In this document: positions 10,013 through 21,769 of the stretch, in pieces
Numbering within the stretch: the first letter of the stretch is position 1
Layout of the letters: every line of letters begins with the position of its first letter
From: Gelatoporia subvermispora B
Lineage: Eukaryota > Basidiomycota > Agaricomycetes > Polyporales > Gelatoporiaceae
DNA length: 41,981 nt
Assembly: GCA_000320605.2 (NCBI GenBank)
Contig: KB445816.1
Span: forward strand, 1 to 41,981
Direction of reading: 5' to 3'
Position numbers and translations under genes: made by a program
The notes under the pieces: generated by a model
Database searches by the model: none
The model's input: the letters and a program-made list of their open reading frames with translations, nothing else
Told to the model about the DNA's origin: nothing

Positions 10013-12920
10013 TCAAGGATTGCCCGAAGTTATGTTCGGAGTGTAGCAGTTTATCCATTTGTCGCCGTGTACAAACCTACTTACATCTAACATTGCTCGA
10101 TATCGTCCGATGAGTACCTTTGTGCGTGGCATCAGAACTCCGTGCCAATAATCCTTTGGGATCCACATGATGAGCTCATCTCGTGGGCCCTTCACCCAGC
10201 CAGACTTGCTATCGAAATACAACATCTCATGAGGTTCTTCATCTGCTTGAGATGTCTGAGAGAACTGAGAGGACTGAGATGTCAAAGTAAGGTCGGGCTC
10301 AAGTGAAAGGGTCGGTCGTAGCTTTGCTGGAGATCCGAAGGGGCTCGCAATTGCACTCCAGATTGTGCCGCCCTGTATGCCTTGCGATCCCAGCCACGAG
10401 CTGCCTGGCGTCACATCCCACACACGAATTGTGCTGTCCCATGATCCAGAGACAAGGCGAGTCCCGTCGGGCGAGAACGCGACTGAGCGGACTGCATCGC
10501 TGTGTCCCTCGAGCGGCTTCATTACTGGGACACCAGTCGCCGCATTCCAGAGCCGAACAGTGGCGTCATGCGAGCCAGAGGCAATTACTTCCCCATCTGG
10601 TGAGAAGCTGACGGACAGGACCGAATTGGTGTGTCCCCTGCGCATCACCTGTCCGGGCATCCCAGAGCCGGATCGAGCCAGAGACGATCCGGGCTCCATC
10701 CGGAGAGAATGCGACGGAGAAGATCTCTTTGCTGTGTCCCTTGAGAGGCTCCATCAGCCGTTCGCCCGTCGTTGCATTCCAGAGCCGGAGTGTGGCGTCC
10801 GCGGATCCAGAGACGATTTGTGTCCCATCTGGTGAGATTGCGACTGGACGAGCCCGAAATGATTTGCATCCCATCCGGTGAGAACACCAGAGACTGGACC
10901 GAGCGTCCGTGTCCGCTGAGAGGATCCCCCACTTGTCTGCCGGTTCTTGCATCCCAAAGGTAGATCGTCTCGTCAGCTGAGCCGGAAGCGATGCAGCTCC
11001 CATCTGGCGATACGGCAATGCATGTAACAGGGCTCCTATGACCCTGGAGAGGATCAAGAACTGATGCGCCCATCTGCGCACTCCACAGCAAGACCGTCTT
11101 GTCCTCCGATCCCGACACGACCTGGGTTCCATCCGGTGTGAATGCAACACACAGGACTCTGCCGCCGTGACCCTGAGGGCTCTCCGAAAGTGTCTTACTC
11201 GACTTCACGCTGGTACCCGGAGTCGAATTCTCATTGTCAACCAGGGCTTTAAGCTGGGATCCCAGTGACAAGGTCCCATCATGGAGATCAGTGTCGCTCG
11301 GTGCGGCGTCAGGGGATGGCATCGCGTCCATGGCATTTGCACTCCAAAGTCGGATCGTCTTGTCTGCTGATCCGGAGACAACTGTTCTCCCATCGGGTGA
11401 GAACCCGGCAGACAAGACATAATCACCGTGGCCCTCGAACGGCTGCATCACTGGGCGCCCTGTCGCTGCATCCCAAAGTCGAACCGTCTTGTCAGCTGAA
11501 CCAGAGGCGATTCGGGTCCCATCAGGTGAGAATGCCACCGAAAGGACTAAGTCGGTGTGTCCCACCAGGGGGTCAATGATTGGGGCCCCCGTTCGGGCAT
11601 CCCAGAGCCTTATTGTCCTGTCATTTGACCCCGAGACGACTCGGGTCCCGTCAGGGGAGAACGCAACAGACTGGACTATGCTGGTGTGTCCCGAGAGGGG
11701 GTCCATCACTTCTTCTCCCGTCAACACATTCCAGAGCCTGATTGTTTTGTCGTCCGAGCCGGAGACCACTCGCCTTCCGTCTGGCGAGAACATGACAGTG
11801 TTGACGTTTCCAGTGTGCCCCTCGAAGGCGTGCAGCAAAGGATTTCCAGTCTTTGCATCCCAGAGCCGCAATGTATGATCCATTGACCCGGAGATAATTT
11901 GCGCTCCATCAGGTGAGAAAGCAACACAAAGCACTCCGTCGCTGTGGCCGTCAAGAGGATCCATCATCAGCTCTCCCGTCTTTGCATTCCAGAGTCTAAT
12001 TGTCTCGTCCAGGGACCCCGAGACTACCACCGCTCCGTCAGGTGAGAAGGCCACAGAGCTGACCGTGTTACGGTGTCCCTCAAGAGGGTCTATGAGCAGA
12101 TCGCCTGTCCGCGCATCCCAAATCCGAACTGCTTTATCCAATGATCCCGATACCACGCGGTTTCCGTCAGGTGAAAATGCGACGGAGATAACTTTCCCAG
12201 CATGTCCTGACATCTGCAGAAGCGGCCCCCGTGACCTATGTATGCCGGTCACATCGTATGTGGGGACATTACGAAACTTCGGCCAGAAGGTTTTTGCGAT
12301 GGTGGAAGATGGGCTTAGGGATGGAAGAACCGAGAGGTAGATGTGCGGTGCGCTGAGCTCGATTGCGTCATGACCCAGCATGACGAAGTCTTTTGCATCT
12401 CGCAGAAATGCGACTATCTCGGGCGAGAGCCGATCACGCTGAGGAGGCCGAGTATGTTAACGTCGAAGATAATCGCAGAGGGAATGTCTTGGCGTACCAT
12501 GTTCTCTGCGGTCAACACTCGGTGCAAAAGACCCAATGCTAGCCTCGCATTTCTGCTCGCACTGAGCACCTCCAGCCAGAATAGAATCTTTCTTCGCAAT
12601 ACTGAATCGACGGATGAGAGCAGTGATGAGGGATCAGGAATACGGATGAGATGGTGGACTCAGTGAAGGCACGAGTATAGAAGCGAACTCGAGATCGGTG
12701 CGAAGTCCTGCCGCGGATTTGGCAGGTAGGATGTACGACACCCTGAGACGTTGAACGTCAGCGCGTCCGAGGCCATGATGCGGACGCACGCGGTTGCGAG
12801 AGCCTCATGCCCGCCGGATAGATCGATTCTGAAGGTCTCCGGTACGCGGTCAGGGGATGTGAGGTAGTCTTCGAAGGAGGTATGGAATGTAGCGACGGCA
12901 CCGCTGTCGTTCCGTATGCA
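10013..12920 (-). pseudogene. NLR-A, 3' part (post-NACHT helices, WD40 propellers)
   Basis: Coding resumes near 12917 with CIRNDSGAVATFHTSFEDYL, a conserved post-NACHT block, and runs to AENM at 12498. A 59-nt intron (12497-12439, GTACGC..CAG) joins in phase to the exon from 12438: VAFLRDAKDF, APHIYLSVLPSLSPSS, then WD40 repeats, then a tail ([27 protein letters not shown]) and a TGA at 10015-10013. Lesions: TGA at 12662-12660, where paralogue NLR-B has Trp (CLHWVHHLI); a frame jump near 10860 with most of one blade missing; and another near 10690. In fungi such NACHT-WD proteins are candidate self/non-self or innate immunity receptors. The NACHT half lies inverted immediately upstream. Confidence 0.85.
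10403..12207 (-). repeat. Array of 14 WD40 repeats (~129-bp units, 7+7)
   Basis: About 14 units of the form [27 protein letters not shown], 43 residues apart, are very alike. Units 1-7 are followed by a linker of roughly 50 residues (ANAMDAMPSPDAAPSDTD and on), then units 8-14, matching two seven-bladed propellers. Unit 10 breaks off at MQIISG, unit 11 starts mid-blade at AVAISPDG, and unit 12 lacks the residues between SGS and IRLW. These losses coincide with the frame jumps. High identity of the units invites slippage and recombination. Confidence 0.9.
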
Positions 12921-14500
12921 GACTGTCAGAGATGCGCAGGGTGGATTCGCAAAGCTAGCCAGTAGAATTGAGGGGCTACAGACAATATTCAGCCAATATC
13001 ATTCCGGACGTGACATACCTCCCGTCATTGAGAGACGCGTCGAGCGGCTTATGAGGTGACTACTAGCATGTACATTACCGCTCGTGATACTGAGATGTAT
13101 CCCCAGAGATATTGGACCACTCGCGGGGGAAATCGAGAGCAAGATGAAGCGGCCAACCATCACCCGTATCATTGCGGCGCCGAAGGACATAGAAGATGTT
13201 CAAGAGTCCTTCGAGAAACTCGCAGCATGGGTTGAGCAATTCCAGGTTCGTTGACTCGGACCTTCGCTGGATCCCATCGTTGACATATATATTTAGCTGG
13301 AGTGCAGTCTAAATGTAGAGCACAAAGTGGAGGATCTCACTACCGAAAGTACGCACTGTCAGCTCATAACGCGACGCTTGACTGATGGTATGCCAGGCCT
13401 CCTTGCGAAGCTCCGCCATATACCAGATGCGTGTATCGACGGGCAGTCCGGACACGCGTGTATGGAGAACACACGTGTAGAGCTTCTCAACGACATCGAC
13501 ATTTGGAATGGTGACCCTGACGTGGCTCGCGTCTTCTGGCTGAGCGGCATGGCCGGCACTGGCAAATCTGCCATCGCACGCTCCGTCTGTTACAGATTGC
13601 GCCAGAAAAAATTACTTGGCGCAAGCTTCTTCTGTTCTAGAGGTACTCGCGACGATGTGAAACGCATCATCCCGACTCTCGCGGAATCGCTTGCACGTCA
13701 AAACATGGCTTATAGGCTGGCCCTACTGGACATTCTACGGGACGAGCCGGACATTGGGCACTATACAGTCCAACTACAGGTTGAGCAGTTGCTCGAGAAG
13801 CCTCTTCGCGATGCGTTCGTCGAGGGACAGCCCATGTTGACGTTGGTGGTGGACGCGCTTGATGAATGTTTGGACACCAAAGCCGTAAAATCACTGCTCT
13901 CAGCACTCGTACCCCGCTCGCGTGGCATTCCAGTCAAGTTCTTCCTCACTTCCCGCCCCGAGCCACACATTCAGTCTCATTTCAAGTCGACACAGCGTGA
14001 TCTGCATAACACATTGCGGTTACACGATATCGAGCAAAACATTGTTGAAGCCGACATCCGATTCTACTGCACGAGACGCCTTGAGGAGAATACGTGCTTC
14101 TTACGAAGATCGGGAGCCTCCGTATGAATTTCCGCCAGAGTGGCCGTCGCGCGAGGACATCAAGATGGTCACGAAACGCGCAGGCAAACTGTTCATCTAT
14201 GCGTTTACTGCGCTGAACTATATCGAGGAGAAACGGCCGGTGGAGCGCCTTCTTGGGATGATGGAGCTTGATTTTGCGCCTGGGCAGCCTCTGACGGAGC
14301 CTTTGGATGAGATGTACTCGTTGGTCCTCACGAATGCATTGAATCCGGCTTCGCACACTCCGGACGAAATCGAAAGGACGAAGCAGTTGTTGGCCATCAT
14401 TCTTGTCTTGCGAGAATCGCTATCTGTGGCGGCACTCGGGGACTTAATTGGCGCGCCTGCTCACTACTTGAAGAGTTGCATGCAGTCATATATACACCGG
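12921..14500 (+). pseudogene. NLR-A, central NACHT segment, inverted in place
   Basis: The segment starts with an intron 3' end (GATGCGCAG at 12931-12939). Exon 2 is 12940-13055 (FAKLASRIEGLQTIFSQY, IPPVIERRVERLM), exon 3 is 13107-13245 (IGPLAGEIESKM, APKDIEDVQESFEKL) and exon 4 starts at 13297 (LECSLNVEHKVEDL). The two introns between them are 51 nt each and all phases agree. Exon 4 holds the NACHT: ENTRVELLNDIDIW, Walker A GMAGTGKS (13546-13569), FFCSRG, Walker B VVDALDECLD, FFLTSRPEPH. One extra A at 14089-14090 shifts frame; reading then continues from IRASYEDREPPYEFPPEW to LGDLIGAPAHYLKS. It ends where the minus-strand part at 12917 should begin, so it is the middle of NLR-A flipped. Confidence 0.85.
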
Positions 14501-14555
14501 CCGATTGCCGTTAGTGGTCGCATTGCAGGGTAGGGAAGGAGAAGGAAACACGTAC

Positions 14556-14939
14556 ATCGACAAGCTCCATCGCACACACAACACCATGCAGGGCTGTCTT
14601 CAGTGGGAGAAAGATGTCGCAGCCATCGCGAACGGCCTTGAGGGTTGCCTTCAAGATCAGCCAGCTCTCTCGTCCAGTAGACGATGCTCGCGAGGGCATG
14701 GGCCTTGGTTCCTCATCGCGCGGTAGGAATCTGGAGCGATTAGGATCACTGTCTCTTTCTTCAGATGACGCTTGAGCAGGGATGGGATCCGGTGTGCGAT
14801 GTCGCCGTAGGAAATCGAGTAGACTTGCCCTGTTGCTTCTTTCTGTGGACGACGCCTGCGACGAATCAGGCGTCTGTTTGTTGCGATGCCAAGGATGTAG
14901 CCTGCGGGGTGGCATTGCGGCGCAGTAGACTGCCCACAA
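14556..14939 (-). pseudogene. NLR-A, exon 1 (N-terminal region)
   Basis: A minus-strand open frame, Ser/Arg-rich at first (SSTERSNRASLLDFLRRH), leads to STGRESWLILKATLKAVRDG and LPLKTALHGVVCAMELVD, ending in phase 0 at 14556 with donor GTACGTG. The same block (GRNGWVVLKKVLDDIAEA, PPLKTVLKGVVAVMEHVD) ends exon 1 of NLR-B. It is the helical N-terminal region that precedes NACHT in many agaricomycete NLR-like proteins. The intron that follows keeps its donor and a CTAAC branch motif (14514-14510) but has no acceptor in place; a fitting acceptor lies at 12931-12939 on the other strand. The start codon is uncertain; 14939 is the first ATG of the frame. Confidence 0.75.
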
Positions 14940-15820
14940 CGCAGGGCGAGCTCGATGAGAGACTGGTAGCGGTATGAGGTATGTGTCAGCGTGTTATCAG
15001 GCCTAGGAACGAGGCGTCACGCCCAAATGAAGAAGTCAAGCAACGCGCCAAACTCGAATAGGATTTCACACACAACTTCACGAGGCACGCTGCTGCGGTC
15101 TGTTGCGGTCTCATTCCAGAGGCTTTATATTCAGATTGGGGCCATAGCTTCGATACACATGTCAGAAAGGACCCATCTGCCGCGGTGTACCTGACAGAGT
15201 ATCGACGACTATTGATGGTTCGTACAGAACGCAAATGCAGAGTCTCAGAAGCAACAAAACCTCATTTAGGCACAAAGGTGGCGGACGGCTGATGTTTGAG
15301 AAACGACCGCACGGGGTAGAATAGGACATGAATTGTGCAAATTCGATCAGCTCTAGCATGGGCTATGGTGTGAACTACAGCGCTACAGACCGCTTCAGCA
15401 GGACAAGGGCGTTCATACGCGGGAGACCAGCGCAGTAGAGTTCATGGAAGTGATACGGCCCGGTTATCGATGCACGGAAGCATGTCAAGGTCACCGTCGC
15501 GTCTGTCTGGTGTACAATGTATTGAACATAAAAGCCTCATTGATCACGAGATTAGCAAGACGTCAGGATCCAAACAGATCAAGGCGATAGATGAGCTGCA
15601 ACGTGCAAGCTTGAGGCGTTCAGGACAGAGGTAGTCAGAGAACATCTGGCAGACGCCGGCTATGCAGAGGACAGAGGCTCGACTCTCGTGCGCACGTCAA
15701 ACTGCAACGCACGGTCGCTCAGAGTCAGACTCTTCAGCGGGAAGCACAGAGAAAAGCAAGAAGGCACAAGGAAGCTGTTGCAGAGCACATTGCTGACATC
15801 AGCAAAATCTCGTGCTTGCT
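14940..15820. other. No gene recognised (upstream flank of NLR-A)
   Basis: Short frames only. A plus-strand frame near 15.67-15.80 kb reads as a basic, Gln/Arg-rich helix (KLQRTVAQSQTLQREAQR) without a clear start, and could be chance. The promoter of NLR-A should lie in the first few hundred bases, but I see no distinct TATA box. Confidence 0.35.
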
Positions 15821-15823
15821 TTT

Positions 15824-15939
15824 ACCGCTTTTACGTCTTTTCTGGTCGATAAGCGCCCCAAAAGCGGTGAAATCGGGAAAATCCCAGTCCCCTGGGACTG
15901 GGATTTCGTCGCTTTTCCTGCTTTGATAGCCCAAAGCAG
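15824..15939. repeat. Foldback element with three nested hairpins
   Basis: The centre is a 28-nt near-perfect palindrome at 15879-15906 with 13-bp arms (AAATCCCAGTCCC and its complement) and a 2-nt spacer. On its left, ACCGCTTTT (15824-15832) pairs with AAAAGCGGT (15860-15868). On its right, CTGCTTTG (15918-15925) pairs with CAAAGCAG (15932-15939). Looser outer pairing (AAAAGCGGTGAAAT against ATTTCGTCGCTTTT) surrounds the centre. This resembles a MITE or foldback element. No coding capacity; target duplication not identified. Confidence 0.65.
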
Positions 15940-18380
15940 AAAAAGCAGCGCCGAAGTAGATGTAAGATTTTCCTGATGGAGGAGGCAATGCGCCTGGGAG
16001 ACATGAGCACGCGGGGAGGAGCAGATAGCGCAGACAAGTAGTGGTCAAGACCTAAGACTACATAACGGATGCTGCAGAGCGTAGTGGAAAACCTAGCAGC
16101 GAGACAGGGCTGATGGGACTCGAGAGGCATTCGACCAGCGGGCGGTTACTCTGAATGGGCACTAGTAGACGCTCACTCGCCGCGTCATTGGGTCCGACCT
16201 CCGATTCGACGCATATCACTACAGCGTTCCGTGCCTTCTACCTTGGTAGCCTGCTTTCTCTGGCACGAACTCTCGGCTTCTTCATCCTAGTTCCACATGT
16301 GCGTACCACCCCTATTGGCAACTGCCTAATCCGACCGTACCAGCCTGAATTGGTGCCCCTTGTCCCTGGATCACTCTGCCACCAACACGTGTACGCTGGT
16401 GTGCGTTCGGTCGCGCCTGTTCGTACCCTCGGTATCTGTGACTCCCGTTCGTGCAATTCGATCATCGATCACTACAACGTCCGTGGCGTACACGCCGCTG
16501 GGTCAAATTTCAAATCTGCGGCCCACAGATGCTGATCAAGGGAGTTCGACTCGCATGCATGTAGGGCATCCGATCGTGAGTACTGTTATCCGGTCCAGGT
16601 GTGTTGTCTCATATGACCTATATGGCTTATCCCCGGAGTGGTTCTTCACCGCGGTCAACACCCCGCGCAGCGACCATCCCAGCTGTGCGATTGACAGAAA
16701 TGTTATCGCACGACCTGATTGAAGTCTCAGCGCGCTCGACCCGATGGCACAACAGATATCCGCTTTTGAGGTCATACACTCTCCGAGGACACGCAGCGTC
16801 ATCGTCGGGTCATACGGAGACTGTTTCATGCTTTGTGGTTATACATATAATCTCAGTTCTAGCCCTCGTTGTAGCTGTGTACGGTCTAGGATTCCGATTT
16901 ACACACCTGTTCAATCTCTCTTCTGCCGTCGAACAGTTATATTGGCCCGAGCGCAAAACCCCAAAAGATCATGTCGGTTCTGATGCGAGAATTGCTAACG
17001 GTATGGGAACAATGCGTTACACTAAGCTCCGAGTGTAGAGACAACATGTAGCACAGAAGCGGAACTGAACAAAGGTATCCGCCAACCGAGGAAAATATAT
17101 TTTCTTCTCCAGCGTACACATGGACGGTATCTGCGACTGCACTTCAGCCAACTCTCCCGCACCTCCCAGATAGCGCCCCAGGGTCAGGCCTCGCTCGGCG
17201 TACAGGATCTTCCAATGATTTGAGGGTTATCACGGTTCCTCCTGAGTAGGACATATCAGTTGACGTCAGCGCCCGTATTCGAATACTAGGAAATGCTGTG
17301 AGCTTACCAGGGGGTCCTACTCATAATTGCAAAAAAGCTGAGCTCGTCCAAATTACCGTAGATCAGCTGAAGATCCAAATTAGTACCCGCCGAAGACTTG
17401 CAAGATAGACGAAATCACTTCATATCTGTGCCCAATGAACAGTCACTGGCCGAAATCACGCTCAGTGCGAAGTATCAACATTGTCGTCAACCACAAATAT
17501 ATGGACGGCCTCATGGCTCGTCCTGAGTTCTGCGATCCTGGGTGACTCATTCAGGAGGAAAGCCCACCTACAGAATCCACCGAGAATTGGGCGGGCACCA
17601 GCAATTGAAGTCTGACGGTCTCCGATTGGAGGATTGCGAGGTGCGATGTCGAGGCACAGCGCGGATGGCCTTGATGACGAATATCCCAGGGTATTGGTGT
17701 TGACGCATTTCGAGCGTATTGTCTAATTGATTCAGGCGGCTGGCCGCGCATCGGTGGAATCTGACACGGCATCGCGCAAAACTATCATTAAGGTATCACG
17801 GATAGCAAAAGAATGAGCAGTTCTCACAATGCTTCTGCTACGGGACTCCGCAGCCCGGCTCGCCCTGGAGGCCTGACACAGTCAGCAATGAGAATGTCAC
17901 AGGACGTATTGGGCGTGGGCGTACCAGGGGACATGGGAGTAATTGGGCGTGGTTAGGCGATTGTATGCACGTAAGATATATCGGGCGTACGTTTGCAGTC
18001 GAAGCAGCCGGTAGCGAGGTAGTAAACGGAAGGTGGGGCTCCTGCGAGTGATTTGAGAGCTTATCGTGAGCGTGCCGGTATCGCCACCAATACGATTCGC
18101 CGTGCCGGGTGGTGGGAGGAGGCCGCCGGATAGGCATGACGGACAGAGAGAGCGGTCTTCCGGTAGAGACGTCCCGCCCGGGGCGGACGGTGTTAAGTGG
18201 GATAGGATCGCCGCTGCTTGCGGAAGTGTGAGTGTAATACTACGGCTTGTATGCACTCGCGTGGCTCACCTCGAGTAGCTGTACACGGCTGTACTCGTGC
18301 AAAGTTCCCGCGACGCTTTGTCAGTAACGAAGGGTGGCTATAGACCTGTACATGGTAGGCGGTTAGCACAGCGATGCGTA
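15940..18380. other. No gene recognised
   Basis: I find no frame with convincing motifs and no repeated block. A perfect TGACGTCA octamer occurs at 17261-17268, an ATF/CREB-type site by sequence, but no gene starts nearby. A short inverted repeat, GTGCGAT..ATCGCAC, lies near 16.69 kb. Confidence 0.35.
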
Positions 18381-19560
18381 TATGCGCCTGGACGAACGAC
18401 AACACCCAACGCATTCCCCATGCCGAAGTGCACTGAATAATAGGAACGAGGAGAGGGTCCTGACCTTGGAACGGCTCTCGCACTTGAGTATGGTGCTTCT
18501 CTTCTCGTCCCTGCTCATGGAAGTGACGCCGATGCCTGCGCTGTTAATCTCCGTCTTGGGCTGCTGCTGTGCCCACTACGGGCAGGGGCGCGCCCTGGAA
18601 TACGTCCACGAGATCCAGTTCCTCGTCGTGCGCGCCGAGCTTCACCAGCACCAGCGCGGGGGCTTGTGCGTGTGCGCTGCCGATGGGGAATGGACCGCGA
18701 GGCAGGGATGCGTCCTAGTTGATGCCTGAGGCGGACGTGAAACACACGGAGGTCAACGATGGCGAGCCGGATAGTGGGAGCTGGGCGAGCGAGTGGAGTG
18801 TCTCTGCGGCGGTCTGTATCGCCGTATGCCTAGCGCATACAAGCATCGTCAAGGAAAGACAACAGGAAACGACTCGGTGAGTACGCACGGAGGACGGGTC
18901 GCGATCTCGCGCGCATCGCTGAAGCGGCGGCGTGCCTGGCTCGAGCTCGACGTCCTGCGGGATCAGATGCGCGCTAGCCACTACGAGGTACAGCGCGGGG
19001 AGACTGGGGGTGCCTGTGTCGGCCTGTGGCGTGCGGGGCGGGCCCGCACTGGGGCACTCGGAGGATCCGTGCAATGACAAGACGCGCCGTCATCACCGCT
19101 GCCTCGTCAGTCTTCCCAGCGCGCTGTGCTGCTGTGTGGCGCGAGTGCGTCCGTCTGAGGTACTGAGTCTGCCATAGAGAGTCTTGTGCGGGTGTCTGAG
19201 AGGAGGCCCTACGTATACGTGACTGTTGCTTCCGTCAGGTAGATCGCGCGGCCAGCACTCGCCGGGTCTTGGTGTCGCCGGGATCAAAGGGGACGAGTTG
19301 CAGCGTGTGATGACATGATAGAAGAAGGGAGACTGGTCGATCGAGAGGCAGTCGCGCAGGTGGCGGCGTCAAGGTCGCGATCGTTTGCGCGCGTCTGCGG
19401 ACGATCGCGTCTGTCTCTGGCACTCTCTGGATTGCTCGGGGAGCTTTTCGAGTCTGCTGTCGTTATCACTTATCTGCTGCCTCGCGTCTCACATACGCCT
19501 GTGTTAATTAAGTCTCGCTATGTTCATATGACTTCGCAAGCACGACGAGAACCAAAGCAC
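18381..19560. other. GC-rich stretch, possible remote relative of the duplicated unit
   Basis: GC-rich with many short frames and no recognised product. GTCGGCCTGTGGCGTGCGGG near 19.02 kb and GCATCGCTGAAGCGGCGGCG near 18.92 kb resemble parts of copy 1 (about 5.76 and 2.79 kb) and copy 2 (about 31.83 and 31.99 kb). This may be an older, rearranged relative of the unit. Confidence 0.3.
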
Positions 19561-21170
19561 TGAGTGTTCCTTCGGTAAGCCGCATCTGTTGGTCCATGAG
19601 GATACAACTGAATATCGTCAGTAATTCCCTACAGAGAGTTCAAGCCGCAGCCCTCGCTCCTCGATGAGCAAGCTCATGCGTTGGCTTCTACGGGGGCTGA
19701 GAATCGAGGGGCTGCAAATCCGACCATCGATACGCATGCGGCATAGACCATCCTGTCTCATCTACATTGTTGGGTCATCCGTTGAAGCTAGAGCTTGGTG
19801 AGTACGCAGCAGTGTTTCTGGAATATACCGAGACCGAAACCGATCTGAACATATCTATGCAAGTTGTCACTATAGCACGATATTACGGGCAAGCAAGAAC
19901 ATGCCACCGGCCATTGCAGTCCTCGTCTGCGCAAGCTGGCGTGTATCCCGAGCGTTTTCGAGATGGATCACTCAACTTCTCAGCCTGATGACAAATTAAA
20001 ATAGATCCGGCTGTGCGGACGTTGGAGAGAGGCTACAACCGCCATTCACTCATTTGGTCTCAGGCGCGCGGTCCCCTTCAACAAACGTGTGCAGAGTGTT
20101 TCTTTCTTGTTATGTTGGACATTTCGATCGCGAATCTGCATATGCCCGTGGACGAGAACATTTCACGAGGCGCAACGTGGACATCGGCCATTGGGCCGAG
20201 ATGCGTCTCCAGTTCAAAAGGAGTTGAACGCAAGACACACGGTATCCTATCAGCAGGCTTTTCAATGTGAATTCTTCAGATCTGTCGTCAGCATGCACGC
20301 ATGCTCCCCGCTGGTCATACTACGGAAGGATACATGGTCGACCTGGAGAACGGGTATTCGTACAATGATAAACAAGTGAGGGGCCATCGGTGGTATGTGC
20401 CAGCTCGTTCTATTTATCCACTCACGCTCAGTTGGTTTGTAGGCTAGTGTTGGCGAGGTCCATCGACACGCGCCCTCTACACACGAATTTGCCCTCCATA
20501 ATCCTCTAATAATCCCCGCTGGAACACGCACCGCATCTGTACGCGTAGAACACCCGATCGCGGGTCCCAGGCCGAGCTTCAAAGTGTACACCTTTAGACG
20601 TGCATCGCTTCTCCATCATGCTATTAATCATTTAGCTTCTGTACGCTGTCGCTTATTGCTACTATGCGGCAATCCTCTGGACTAATCCTGTCATCACCCT
20701 TAGTGATCCTCCTGCACTATCGACCCCTGGTCAACGGCCGCCCCGGTTCTCTGATGGAGGAAGATTCTGCGTGGTAACTGAATACGGTACGGATCAGGCA
20801 TGGTCGACTCCTCAGTGGTGCGACCGTTCATCAGTCCCGCCATCCACCGGAGCATCCTCTGTGATTTGTGTGTAATCAAATATATTTTGATCCGCGGTGC
20901 CAAGCACCGCCAGTACTCCTATGAGACTGATACACGCAGACGTCGGCTGGGCGTGTCAGCCATAATCTGCGCTGTTCTACCCTGTGTAAATCTGCTATAC
21001 ATACGGCGCGATGTCTATTCATTTGGAGGATCGCGAGAATTGCCTTTCCAGGGCTTCAAAACGAAGGACGCATCATGTAAGGCGAGGTCGTAGCAAACGG
21101 TGCATGACCTTGTTATAGGGTCCTGCTCCGGACATCAACCTCATAGGCTCGAATTTGCCTGTGTTACAAT
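19561..21170. other. No gene recognised
   Basis: No motif-bearing frame and no strong repeat. A loose inverted repeat at about 19.63-19.72 kb (GCAGCCCTCG against CGAGGGGCTGC) is the only structure noticed. Confidence 0.35.
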
Positions 21171-21179
21171 GCTCGGATT

Positions 21180-21410
21180 GTACCTTGAGGCTCAGTTAGT
21201 TGACTGCAGCGAGACAAATCAGCGATGCAAATTGACGGAGCCGTATGGCCTGTGATTATTCCCGTCAAATTTGACTGCGTCCAAATATTCGCATCAGACA
21301 ACTGCAGTTCAATTGGCAGGCTACAACGAGACAAAATAGCCATGCAAAGCTGAACAAGAACGTACGACGTTTCAGCATCCAGGGGAACATTCTTGTCCAG
21401 CCAGAGGGTT
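21180..21410. repeat. Imperfect ~117-bp tandem duplication
   Basis: The stretch around ACGAGACAAA, with an AGC.ATGCAAA block just after it, occurs near 21.205 kb and again near 21.32 kb with many substitutions. It looks like an old tandem duplication in noncoding sequence. Confidence 0.4.
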
Positions 21411-21769
21411 CGGAGACCTTGCAGATCACATCGTCTCTCTTCTCGGACGCCTGAACCGTCGGTAGGCTGGACGCTTCGTCGACAGCTCCGCATTCGTCGA
21501 TTTGAGGGGGTATTGGCGTGAGGCAATATGTCTGGAAAGCGAAGGAATGACTGCGCGGCCTACGTGGGCTGCCTCCCTAGCTGTCTAGATGGTAATGACA
21601 CATTACGAGTAAAAATTCAGCGCACGCACAGGTAAGGCGCATGGACCGTGCCCTTGCAAGGCCCTCTCATGCTCGGGCAGTCCATATTATACTGCATATT
21701 TGATGATAGTCTTTCGCTCGTCAAGCCCGTCTCCAGCGTCCTGCGGCGCGAACTTCGGGGATGCTCCAA

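Noticed and set aside
10303..12340. Several plus-strand open frames opposite the WD40 array
   Set aside because: They are antisense shadows of the repeats; the minus strand carries the GH..FSPDG..WD pattern.
13327..14127. Plus-strand NACHT frame as an independent gene
   Set aside because: Its upstream exons begin with an orphan acceptor and it ends at the matching gap of the minus-strand halves, so it is better explained as part of NLR-A.
15670..15800. Basic Gln/Arg-rich helix frame on the plus strand
   Set aside because: No start codon, no conservation seen, and it runs into the foldback element.
17261..17268. TGACGTCA ATF/CREB-type site
   Set aside because: An isolated 8-mer without a gene start nearby; expected by chance.
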